A stretch of DNA of 64,000 nt from contig LR990048.1 in assembly GCA_905147135.1 (NCBI GenBank), forward strand, positions 8,850,563 through 8,914,562, given 5' to 3'. Source of the stretch: Blastobasis lacticolella. Its lineage: Eukaryota > Arthropoda > Insecta > Lepidoptera > Blastobasidae. This document shows, one piece after another, positions 44,458 to 56,173 of the stretch; positions within the stretch are counted from its first letter, which is position 1; every line of letters starts with the position of its first letter. The notes under the pieces were generated by a model. The model saw only the letters and a program-made list of their open reading frames with translations. It ran no database searches and had not been told where the DNA came from. A program made the translations under genes and the position numbers.

Positions 44458-47400
44458 CTACAAGTGGTATGTATGGAAGAGGCAAGTGATGGCTTGAAGT
44501 GGATCTTCAAAGTAGCGCGGTTTATCGGCTCTGACAATTCCGTAGTCGGGTTCTAGAGCCGGGTATAGAATATCGTTCTTACTGCTACAGCTGCTACTGA
44601 TACTGCATATGCTGAAGTTGCTGCGGTTTGCGTGGCCTGTATGAGATATGAACTTGTTTGTTTGGGGAGTTAGGAATTTGGTATTCCTTTTACTGTCCAT
44701 TCTCTTCATTCTTTCAATATTGCCTTTTATAGTAATAAGCATCTTGTGATTCACTGGCGTGTGCAGTAATGCCGTCAAATCCTGCAAAATTGAACAAAAA
44801 TCACATAAAATAACACATGTACCTAATATATTTTAGATGAGTGATATTACGAAAAAAAATATTTCTCACCTCACAGACTGCATCATATTTTGAGAACAGC
44901 CAAATATAAGTAGAGAGTATGCAGAACAAATCTGTCTCACTGTTGCTGTATCTCCACATGTATTTCAGTATCGGTGGAATTAAGTCTCTCTGCATAAAAT
45001 TTAACAAGATATATTAGTAATTATGATAAATTAAAAACATTATATCCAAGCAGATTGATTGTGTGATGAAGACAGGGCCGACGTCTAAATCGAATGCTAT
45101 CTCTCTCGCTTGCGAAAGCGAGCGAGCGAGATGAAATCATAAAGCTATTGCAAATCCTACCGTAAACAGTTAGGCCCTTAGGGGGCTAACCATGAGCTCT
45201 TATAGCAGGCTTATAGATAGCTCTTATAGAGACTGCGCTATACGTGTCACATAAGCTTGTCTCTTTCCCAACTGAACTGCGCAGAACTTGGACGGTTTTA
45301 TAAAGTTCATGATAAGGCCCCTGGTGTCAAGTAAAGTGTAAGGTTGTCTTTGTTGTACCTTGTATATTTTCGGCCCCGTGACGCGATATCTGGTCAGGTT
45401 GACGAGCACAGACGCCGCATATTTGAGCACATCCACACTCGATATCGAGCGATTCATCACAGACATGTACGTGTAAATGCGGCGCACGATTGACGCCGCG
45501 TTGCTGTTGTAAGTCATCGGCATCACCTCTGTTAGCAATGCTGTAAATATAAATAATAAATTACAATGTGCTGGGTCTGCTCCGGTTCCCTGGGCACTAC
45601 ACTACAATCATGGCATTACACTTACCAAGAGACCTAAACACGCGAATCATGGTCTCAATATCAGTCATGCAGGATAGTAATTCCATGGCCTCTTCGTTGC
45701 GGTCTTTGAGCGACTCCTGGGTGGAGCGCAGCGCCCCCTCGCGCCAGCGGCGCCGTAGGTCGGCCAGGCGGCGGTCGTCGGCCGTCGCCTGGCGTTGGCG
45801 GTGACCACGCAACAGGGCCTTGGAACCGAAGGAAAAAGTTAGTTAATTATTCAATAAGTACGATTATTTTCAATTGACTTGTTACTGAAATTACAATTAT
45901 CCCGCGGTTTTAAACTGCAGAACGTCCACTTCTAGACATAGGCCTCTCTTCGAATCTTCCACTCTATCTAGCTTTGTTCTGCCTGTATTCATTAACATAG
46001 GAAAATATCTTACCTGAATTTTCGTCGCTGCCCACTGACGTCTCTGTTCCTCTTTCCACTCCAGCATGTCCTGCCTTTTGATCCGGACTTGCTGCCGAAC
46101 TAGATATCCTCTTATCGCTGCTTGCAATTGCACTATTAACTTACGCTTCTGTTGATAATCACAGCGTAATAACCTTGTAATAAGCTTTCCCTTCCACAGC
46201 TTCTGTATCAATATGACTTGTTTTCTATAGTGCTGATATTTCGAGAAAACTAAATAGCGCCGAACATATTTTTGAATGCATGTAGCTGCGTTTTGTCTTC
46301 TTGATTTGATAGCGGCTAGCTCTTTCTTCAACCGATACGTCCTTTGAATAGACAAAACAGTCTTTCGAATCATCAAATAACGCTTCCTTTCTAAATACCC
46401 TCGGAAATACGATTGGATTCTCGTTATAGAAGTTCTCATATGGACGTAGTTTGATCTGGTGATTTGGGTAAGTTTATACAAGCGATAGTACCGCTGAATA
46501 ACTATAACAGATTTCTTTATCAGAAGATATCTTTCTCTAATAACACGCATACGGTAAATGGACTGTATGCGGATTGCACTTTCCTTCAATTTCAAATATT
46601 CTTTACGGCACTCATTGCGTTTTTGTATGGATCTGTACCAGTTTTGTATTCTCTTAGCGGAGTCATTTCGTCGGACCTCGCGGGCTAACATTTTAACTCT
46701 GAAACAACACTGTATCGCCACCACTGATTTACGCAATTGTAAATATTCACTTCTCACTTTTCTGCCGAGTTTAATATTTCGATACCATTTTTGTATTGTA
46801 ACCACACAGTGTTTCATTTGTATGTAGTTGTTTCTCACATTCCTACCAGCTATATTAGACCGGTACCGCCTCTGAATGACCAAGGAGGCATTCACAAGTT
46901 TCTGGTATTCAGATCGTTGTGCTAACATAAGTCTATGTGCTCTAAACCTTTGCTGAATGGTGACGGACGCTTTACGAATTTCTATATACGAGTTTCTGAT
47001 TTTCTTCATAGAAGACAAGGCTCGGTATCTAGTTTGTACAATGACAGCTGCCTGTCTCAGTTTCAGGTAATTTTGTCTCTGTTTCCTACCAGTAACATAA
47101 GCTCGATAAGTCGTCTGTATAGTAACGCACGCTTTCAATATTCGAACGAACTCAGTTCTTTCTGCTCTCATCAGAAGTAATGATCTATATCTAGTTTGCA
47201 GTATAATAGCTGCATTCCTCAGCTTCAAGTATTCCTGATTAAGAACTCGCATCGCCAATTTCGCTCTGTATCGTCGTTGAATTGTCACTACAGATTGCCG
47301 TAACATCAAGTAGGACTGTCTCTCCTTTTTCATGGCACAAATATTTCTAAACTTTCTTTGTACGTAAATAGTGTTAGCTTTCAAATTGCTGTAATATTCT

Positions 47401-50400
47401 CTAATGATCTTGCCTAATTTGTAAGCTCGGTAAAAGGTTTGTATTTTTGCCACTGCTAATTTCGTACGTAAATAATGCTCTCTCTGTGACTTCATTTCAA
47501 GATGGGACTTATACAATCTCTGAATAGTCACCGCAGCTGTTTTTAGTTGCAAATATTGTTGTCTAATTACTTTCATTTCAATATATGAACGATAATACTT
47601 TTGTATTTTTAGAGTGGCAATTTTTATTTGAATATATTCTTTCCTCTGTTTTGTCCCGATAATGTAGGCCCTATATATTCGTTGGATTGTTACAACTGCT
47701 TGCTTAGATTGCTCATATTGCTGCTTAATTTGATTCGTTTTTTTAATGCTTCTGAACCAACTTTGGATAAAGGTAGCCGCTTTTTTCTGCTGCAAGAAAT
47801 GTTGTCTTTGTTGTTTGCCAATTAAAAATAGTCTGAATGCATTTTGAATTTTTATGCAAGATATCCTGTATTTCTGATATCTTTCTCTTTCCTCTCGCAT
47901 TTTCTTTTGGGCTCTGTATCTGTTTTGTATAAGTATTACTGACTCGCGTAGTTTAAGGTAATTCTCTCTAGTTTGTTTCATTAAGACCTTTCGTCTATAG
48001 TACTGTTGAATTATCACAATATACATTTTTAACTCCATGAAAGTTGTTCGATCTCTACGCATGGCCAGTAAGCTACGGAATCGTCTTTGTACTACGACCG
48101 CAGCATTTTTCAATTTATTATACGAATTCTTCTGTGCTTGAGCAAATTTGTATGCCCTGAAATATTGTTGAATTAAGATAGCAGATCTTCGTTGAGAAGT
48201 ATATTCCTCACTTGCTTTCTTCATGGCTAAGTATGCTCTGATATGAGTCTGAATTTTTAATACAGCTTCTTTAATTTGCAAGTATCGTGTTCGTTCCTTT
48301 TTCATTAGCAGAAGAGCTTTAATTCTGATTTGTAATACCACTAAAGCATTTCTCTGTTTCATATACTGCTTGTGGCAAATTTTTTGGCGCCAGATTGCTT
48401 GCGCTAAAACTGTTGCTCGTTTTAATTTTATGTAGCGGTCATGTTCAGATCTCATTTTAATGAGAGCGATGTAGCGTGTTTCCACAATATTAACGGAATG
48501 TTTAAGCTTCAGGAACTGTTTTCGTTGTTTATACATGCGGTAATGACTTTGTATCAGAAGAGCACTTTTACGTTTTCGGTACAGTTCTTCCATTTCCTTT
48601 CTCATCAATAATTTACCCCGATATTTCTCTTGAATAAATGTAGTGGATTGTTTTAGTTGTTCATACCATTTTTGTATTAAGAATCGGCGAACCAGACTTT
48701 GCGCAAGTTTGATTTTTGCAACAGTTGCATTGTACTGTCTCATACACAACCAACGGCGTATATAACTTTGTATAAGTATAGCGGACTTCGTTCTTAATTC
48801 CTCTCTCTTTAATTTCAGATTTTGGAGAGTAATCTTTGCTTCACAAATCATTTTATTCGAGATGTGCCAATCCTCTATCTTTAAGACTGCGCTCTTATGT
48901 TTACGAAGTCGAGATTTGCACAGCCACATCCTGCAATATTTCTGAATGGTGATTGTTGCTTTTGTGATCTGCTGCATTTGCCACTCAACAAGACGATTAT
49001 AAAGAATCCTGCGCCACCAACATTGTATGGTACTTGCAGCATTAACTTGCATTTGAAGTATTCGTTCTTTTTCTTTCTTTATCTCAACAATCTTTTGATA
49101 TTTCTTCTTCCACCAAGTTTGTATAACGTTTGCGGCCTTTTCAAACAATGGAGCGCGGAATACATGAATGAGCTGCCATAAAAGGGAAAGAGTCTTTTCT
49201 CTGTGGCCGTCGGCAATATCGTTTGCAGTAATATCTCCAAGTATTACAAAGTTGGCTTCCTTCAAAGCATTGAATGCTACTTGTACGTTATGTATTTTTT
49301 GAAGACGAGATATAGCTGGTGTCCGTAATTGGTTTATCAAACCGTTTTTCATCAAAATTATTTCCATCACTTTGGTTAACCTTACTCCATCTCTAATGTC
49401 CGCAGCTATGTTGTGCACAGCATATTTGTATTCGTCTAAGAAAGACTGTTTGTGGCTGACAACGTAGCCAAGCGGCCGCAAGTGCTTCGTAATATCGCCA
49501 ATACCGGCTATTAACTCTCTGGTGAATCGTATGATGACTTCTCTGCTTTCTTTGCAAATGGCATTTCTGCAGAATAAACATGGGTCGTGTTGTATCAATT
49601 TCCGTTGTTTGGCTTGGTCCAAAAAGAACACCAATATAAAGAATTTCTTTAAAGTGTACTTTTTAATTGCCTCCATATAAGCTGGAAGTAACATATTTGG
49701 CGCATTTAATTTCGCATGTTTATTTTTTAGATGTGGGTTTTTAAACATTCTCTGAATAATGAATGTAGTAAGCCCTTCAACATCACTGTTTGACTTCAAT
49801 GGCAACACTAAGTTGTAAATGGCTTCCAAACCAATACGCAGCCATAAGGGATTATAAGATAATAATAATTCCATTATTATCTTTTGCAGTCCCACATCCA
49901 AATGTAGATTCTTATCTGATCTTATAGCAATAAGCTTTTTCTCAATTTGCACATTTAGTTTCTGAATAGCTTGTGCAATATCAGGACTCAATAACAGTGC
50001 TTTCGCAGCTCTACGAAGACTTGCGAGCCTGTGATTGTTGTGATATTTACTGGATACTTGTTCTTTTGTAGGTGCGGCGGGCACTTCTTTATTTCGATTT
50101 TCTATCCAGGCTTTGCCGACATCAACTTTCTGCTCAATGTTGCTGTCGAGGTCTGCAGGAGGAGTCAGGATATAATTTAACCACCTCTTGAATTCACTCT
50201 CAAACTTTTCTACAGCTTCTTCGTCGTAATAATATGTGGAAGACATAAATGGATCTACAGTGGAAGACTGTGAGTAAACATCCCCAATTTTATTGAGTGA
50301 TATATTTTGGTTGCATGATTGATTGTAAATACTGGATTCTTTGCCACACATAGAATCTTTACTTGCAATACTCACTTTCGGCTTCAACGATTTACGCGGC

Positions 50401-53400
50401 ATTGCCACTGGTACTTTCCAAATTGCGAGATCAGCTCTAACATCTTTTTTGGACCAAGTTAATCGGTTGTTAGAAGATATAGAATTTCTATCTGGTATGT
50501 TATCAAATGTCCGATTTATTGTAAAAGTTGTCTGCTGATCAGTTTTATTCAGAGTATGAGTATCCGAAAGGTGTGCACTCTCCTCAGGTATAGATTGTAG
50601 AGGAGGAGTTAACGAACGTGGAGGAGACTTTGCTTGTAACTCTATTCTGTTTCTTTCACATGGAAGTGAATACATTCTATCATATTGTTGGTTATACTCT
50701 CTAAATAATGACTGCCGGCACATCTTCGGATTGTCTTTTTGAAAATAATGTGGAGGCCTACATTCTCCTTGCATAAGATTGGTAAACACTGGCGTGTTAG
50801 GAGAATCTTTGGTGTAAGTATCAGAGTTTAACTTTATAGGATCCTCAATAACGTCATCATTGATTTTGTGCACAATTTTTCTTTCAGTAGAAAATCTTTG
50901 AGGGTGGAATGACATGTCACTTATACGTGACAACTCAGTGTTTATGGAAAAATTTGGACTACTTAATTCTTTGGGAGATGAAGTATTTGGAATTTTCTTA
51001 TTAACATAACTGGATGTCTCCACACATTGATTAAGTTGTAAGTGATTGTGCTCATAATTAATATTTGTCCAAGTATTTGGAGGATGAGATGTTATCTGTA
51101 TTATGGAATGTGTATCATTTTCCTTGCTAAAAGTTTGTACGTTCAAACTATCATCTAACTCACTATCGGAATTCATACTGAGGACAACTTTAGGGCCTTT
51201 GTCTAGCTTATCTGTTTTGCCAGGCAATGTTTTCAATGGAGTAAAAGTAAGATTATCAAATATGTCTGAAGCGGAATTTTCAAATTGTTGCAATTTTGGT
51301 GGTTTCATGGCATTGTGGTGTGACGCCACAGTATTAGGTTTTATGTAGTCAGAATTCTTCTCATACGTATTTTCTAAAACTTCTTTTTGGTACGTATTTT
51401 GTAAAACTTCTTTTTGGGCAACTTTTCTCATATTGGAAAATATCTCTGATGTATTAAAAGTAAAATCTATGCTTGAAGGTGAATCAAAGGGACATTTTAT
51501 TGGACGCCTCTGCATGTCCAAGTCATAATCTTGAAAGTCAGATATATTTTCCTTATTAGATGTTTTTGTTACTTTATAATTGGACTGACCAACAGTAACA
51601 GATTTCTTTGTCATAGTTGTGTTATAAATAATTTCAGATTTCTTTTTATAAATTGTAACTGGTGACAACTTTTTAGCTGGCTTTTTCTTCATTTTACCAG
51701 GAGATATTTTAAATCCTTTAACTGGCTTTCCCTTTCCTTTCACATTCTGTAAATGTAATGAAATTGTACATAGCATACATACATTATATATAAAATGCCT
51801 AAACATATTTTTTAACAAAACTTATTTTTTTGTAATTTTTAGTATTACTAATAACTTTGTAAGATTTATATGGCGAAGGCAGAGTACATGGCTTGCAACA
51901 GTGCAGATCCCCTACCCGTGCGCGTAGGCAAGGATGAACTCAACACAGATTAAGGTCACATCAGTGGCGTAGCGTGCCCTTCGGGGGCCCCGTATCAATT
52001 ATTGTGTAGGGGCCCCCCTAGCAGATACCTCCAACTACGGGGGGGGGGGGGATACTAATGAGTACCTTAAATACTAGTCTCAGCTGAAGTCAATAAATGG
52101 ACTAGCATAGCGAGCTCTACATTTGTGTGACAATAGTCTCTAACAATCAGGTTCGCGAGGCTAGGTAGGGCTAGGAATTTTTGATATATTGGCCTATGGC
52201 TTGGCTATATTAATACCTTGCGCGATTATAACTTATATCATTGAATGAGCGAACGCAGCGAGCTCGAAATTTTTGTAATTTATCCATTAAAACCTTGCGC
52301 GATTTAAATAAAAAATTCCGTAAAATCAGCAATATGACGATAGCGCCTGGCTATCTCGAAATTTTTGACGAGATTATACAATAAAATCAACTTCGCGAAC
52401 AGTTAATGAGCGAGCGTAAGAACTCGAAATTTCTTGATATTTTGGCTATAACGTTCCATTATTAACTTGAAAACTGATCAATTCAAAGATTGATTGCGTG
52501 TGAGCCAAGACAATTATGCGTGTGGGCGTGTGGGCCAAGGTATATTATGAACCAGGTCCATATGACCCGTTTAAGAAAGAACGGAGTAAGGAGTATCTTA
52601 AGCCTTTGGTGCTACCGATAGTGCTGAAAATATGAAATTTTCAATATGAGATCAAAATTGTTGCCATTTTTGCCATCTGATAGGCGCACATTTTACCTAA
52701 TGTTCAATGGAGTAATAAATGAGTGCGCGTAGAGGGCACGTTGTCTTGTTTTTTTTTTTCAATAAAAATGATATCTCTTAAACGAAAGGTGAATGAAGAA
52801 AAACGGATTGTATCACTTGATTTCAACTGTCTTTTTTGCGGAGGGGCCTCCGACCCTGATCTGAAATTCTATAAAATAATTATTTTTATCGGGAAATAGG
52901 GAAAGTTTAACTGAAATTATGGACAACGAGTTTTTGCTTACACACGTTTGGGGGCCCCTATGGCCCGGGGCCCCGTATAATTGATACGGCAGATACGGCG
53001 GTAGCTACGCCCCTGGGTCACATACATGGGATCTGTACTTAGCGTAATCGGGGATATCGATAGCGACGTCAAAGCCCGAATGGCGGGAGGTGACAGGTGT
53101 CATTTGTGACCCCAAAATGCCGATAAAGCTGAAGGGACAGGTCTATAAGACCATCATTAGACCTGCTCTCCTATACGGTAGCGGGACTTGGTCCCTACTA
53201 GAGCGACACAAGCAGGAGCTGCGCGTCACGGAAATGAAGATGCTGTAATGGATGTGTGGAATTTCACGGAAGGATCCGAAACGCCCACATTCGGGGTAGC
53301 CTTGGCGTCCGTGACATCGCAGATAAGTTGAAAGAGTGCCGCCTACGGTGATATGGCCACGTCTTGCACAGACCGGCAAACTACGTGGGGAACAAGTGTC

Positions 53401-55493
53401 TGGCCATGCCGCCCCCGTTGGGCACGAGAAGAAGAGGCGGGCCCAAGAAGCGATGATATGCGTCCAATAAGTTCACCACCAGATGACCAATAACGTATTC
53501 TAATATTAGCTTTCGAACGCCACTTAGTCTGTGAGGAAATAGTTTTATGATAGTTAAGCTCTTGCGTCATTTAAAATGGTAACGTGGACCATTTTAAATG
53601 ATCTTCTTATTGTATCTCAGGTTCTACCTACCCAAATTATATAAATGATGGCTTCAATTGTTCAGGGGGAATTCAAGCTACCAAACTATAAAAACCGAAT
53701 CAAAATCCGTTCAAAAGATTTTGTGTGATGCTCAGACAAATATAAAGAAAAATACGTTTTTCATTGTATAGTTACATCCCAGACTCCTATCCCAACTATT
53801 TCTTATAGACACTGCTTTTCTACAGTTTTATAATAAGATAGATACATAACAGGATTTCAGTATGAACACAGTAACTAGAGCATAGATATTCGATGGCCAA
53901 AGGGCTAGCGGTCATACTTCTAACGAGAGGTACCGGGTTCGAACCCCAGTGTTTCCGTGTAGCAATAATTTTTGCTGCAGCAAGTAGTACACTAGTTGAA
54001 GACTAACATATGCTTTTACGGAAAACATTGTGAGGAAACCTGCACATTCTAAAGACTAAATGTGTAACGAAAAACTAATCTAGTCATGTTCCCCTAACAT
54101 TTTACATTACAACACACAGTAATTGAAATCTGTTCAAGTATCTTCAGTGTAATACAAGAAGTAAGATGGAAAATGGCTTCTATTTGTACTTACCATTGCT
54201 GATTTCAAAATTATAATAACATCATATCGTCCTCTGCACTCATTTGTAAAGTGGAGTGACTCCCTTAGAGCTGTAGGTTGAGTTGGCATCCACTCCATAT
54301 TTAAGGTATAACATGTCTCAGGATCTAGGTCGACCCATTCACCCGGTAAATGTATTATAAGACCAGCTGGTGGTGCACGGCCAAGAGTAATCTGAAAGTT
54401 GAAATCAATCTTGTATAATATTTGTAGGTTTAAAACATTTAGAATTAAAATAATTCTCAGGTAATTCACCAAGTATTATTCCCAGACGGGTTAAATGTAA
54501 GCAGTATCAATCTGAGTAGTGAGGTGACAAAATATGAACTAGCCTCAAATAAACAAATATAAGTTATGCACCTACTATCTGCATAAATATTTTGTAAACA
54601 TAATATTTATTATTTCTGAAACACTGAATACAAATATTTATGATTTGTTGAGTAAAAATTTGTTGTAGTAGAGATTTAACTCAACAATATTTATTTATAA
54701 CTGTAATAGTATGCTGGTAGAGCAAATTAGGAGTTCTTTCATTATGTAACTTTTATGTAAAAAATTGTTTCGAATTTTAATCTATAATTCCATATGCTGA
54801 CATACCCCTCATAGTATAAATTCATACAAATCCATACAAATCAGATTGCCATGCGGCAATACTCCTTTACGGTAGGGCATAAAGGGGTACATGCACCAAA
54901 CCGATAATCGCTAATCCATGATCCGGCATAACGCTAATTGGGAACCACTGATCTAAAGGGTACCTCTCTACAATGTGTATTGAATACTAGTCTACTTTTA
55001 TTTAACTATTAATTATACACATATTTGATAAGTATAATGAAAATCAGCTAGGTAACTAAGTACCTAACTGTAAACAAAAAAATGAGCAGCAGCTTTGTAG
55101 ATAGAATATTTATAATACCTCACTCTCTAACACACCCAACTGTTGGAGGAAGATTACTCATGCAGTGGACTGGATGTTGGTTAATAAACAATTACTTACC
55201 CTTTGCACTTGTTTTGAAGGATTAAATACTTCAAGCTCCCTGATACAAGAATTGCCTATAAGCACATTGTCAAAGACTACTTGGGGTGGTCGAGAAAACG
55301 GCGCTATCACTAAACGAGGGCAAACCTCTTTGGGAGACTCCACTTTTACCACCTCCTTGCGACGTGATCTCCTGACATGTTCTGGAGTGTTTTCAATCTG
55401 AAGAACGATATAACGGAGTTAGAAATCTTATAGTTTAAGATTTGCCTTCTTAGACAATCATAAATTAAATTAGACACTTACTTCAAAGAACAT
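44458..55493 (-). CDS. Abnormal spindle protein Asp/ASPM (2319 aa)
   Basis: Complete 8-exon gene: 55493-55482, 55397-55200, 54391-54194, 51746-46014, 45818-45626, 45540-45359, 44989-44870, 44781-44458, in consistent phase with GT-AG introns. Exon 1 has only four codons (MFFE). Exons 2-3 encode the N-terminal ASH domain (RLVIAPFSRPPQVVFDNVLI..LGRAPPAGL). Exon 4 holds a Ser/Thr-rich linker, the calponin-homology region (about residues 850-1005; DGVRLTKVMEIIL, LSLLWQLI) and a run of about 39 IQ-like motifs (consensus VTIQRRYRA) that bind calmodulin or light chains. The C-terminal exons match the ASPM tail (RVFRSLGK; NPLQAI-like DPLQAI near the end). Asp gathers microtubule minus ends at spindle poles with calmodulin. 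Fly Asp has fewer IQ motifs than this copy. Start head to head with ZNF598. Confidence 0.97.
45100..45132. repeat. GC-rich hairpin in an asp intron
   Basis: TCTCTCTCGCTTGCG followed by AAAGCGAGCGAGCGAGA forms a strong short hairpin, probably part of a small repeat. Confidence 0.45.
46014..51746 (-). CDS. Giant 5.7-kb asp exon with the IQ array
   Basis: This 1911-codon exon is phase 0 on both sides (acceptor TTTACAG, donor CAG|GTAAGA). The last IQ motif is split: TKIQ ends this exon and ALLRGHRQRQ begins the next. Most repeats are spaced 23-24 codons apart and alternate long-helix linkers (REHYLRTKLA type) with IQxxYR cores. No frameshift or stop occurs in the repeat array, so it is under coding constraint. 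Confidence 0.95.
51962..53015. mobile_element. Non-autonomous hAT-like transposon, 1054 bp
   Basis: Starts CAGTGGCGTAGCG and ends GTAGCTACGCCCCTG, imperfect inverted repeats, and is flanked by a perfect 8-bp target duplication GGTCACAT (51954-51961 and 53016-53023). The 8-bp duplication and CAGTGGCGTA ends are typical of hAT elements. Subterminal GGGGGCCCC/CCGTATCAATT blocks are also inverted. No transposase ORF is present. It lies in the intron between asp exons 3 and 4. Confidence 0.88.
53080..53462 (+). mobile_element. Dead RTE-like LINE fragment
   Basis: Broken frames read KLKGQVYKTIIRPALLYGSG, a segment with ELRVTEMKML, a stop, WMCGISRKDP, then YGHVLHRPANYVGNKCLAM and RRGGPKK. These are C-terminal reverse-transcriptase motifs of RTE-type LINEs with several stops and frame changes. 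It adjoins the hAT element in the same asp intron. Confidence 0.75.
53888..54095 (+). mobile_element. Diverged tRNA-derived SINE
   Basis: ATGGCCAAAGGGCTAGCGG and GGTTCGAACCCC are the A and B boxes. The body TGCTTTTACGGAAAACATTG and GAAACCTGCACATTC match the family at 9.3 and 33.8 kb. The 3' part is missing. Confidence 0.65.
54480..55199. other. asp intron 2
   Basis: AT-rich sequence with no supported exon; repeated ATACAAATCCATACAAATC near 54830. No recognisable mobile element. Confidence 0.5.
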
Positions 55494-56173
55494 CTTTGAG
55501 GCGGATCAAACAGGGTTTGGAAACGAAAAGTAAGTAATTCTTTCACATATTACTAATAGTTCTGCAGTAATGAGACTATTAAGATATTCGTAAATTCCTA
55601 TAATGATACCTCAATAATTATTAATGAATTAGGAAACAAACACCGCAACGAACTTTTCAAAATACGTTCGTTTCAAAACTCCAATATCCAACCGTCAAAA
55701 ACGTCAAGAGCAACTTGACAAATGACATAACACCTCATATTATGCGTTTTGTTCTTCCTCTTTTGGTCGAAGGTATCTATTATAGCAGTAATTTTTTTGC
55801 CAATGCACCGCGCCGCGCCGTGTAGTCCACGGGCACCACACTCACACTCGATGCAATGCGGGATTGGATCGAGCATCTATTGGATGGTGAATAGTAAGCT
55901 TTACTTGCTTGTTTAGTACGTTTGGTAGGTTTAATGGTCTGGTGATCTAATATTATTTTGTTGTGGTAACACTGATATTAAATCTGTCACTGACTCTCAC
56001 AGCTTGAGAACTTTGTTCATTCGTACGTCCGTTCGTCCTTCTTTTACTCATAACCACGTATGTACAAAAATGTTTAGCTGTTCGTATTGAAAAATATTTT
56101 GGTCCGAGGTGTTCATTGATTTGATTTAGTCTGGATATTCTAATTGCAGCCTTGGTGTTTGCCGCTAGGAATC
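55494..56173. promoter_or_regulatory. Shared asp/ZNF598 promoter region
   Basis: Only 680 bp lie between the two start codons, which face away from each other, so the genes very likely share a bidirectional promoter. TTCTAATTGCAG at 56139-56150 looks like a splice acceptor, implying a 5' UTR intron for ZNF598. No TATA box is obvious. Confidence 0.6.

Noticed and set aside
53143..53570. Minus-strand ORFs of 75-78 codons
   Set aside because: Antisense of a dead RTE LINE fragment.
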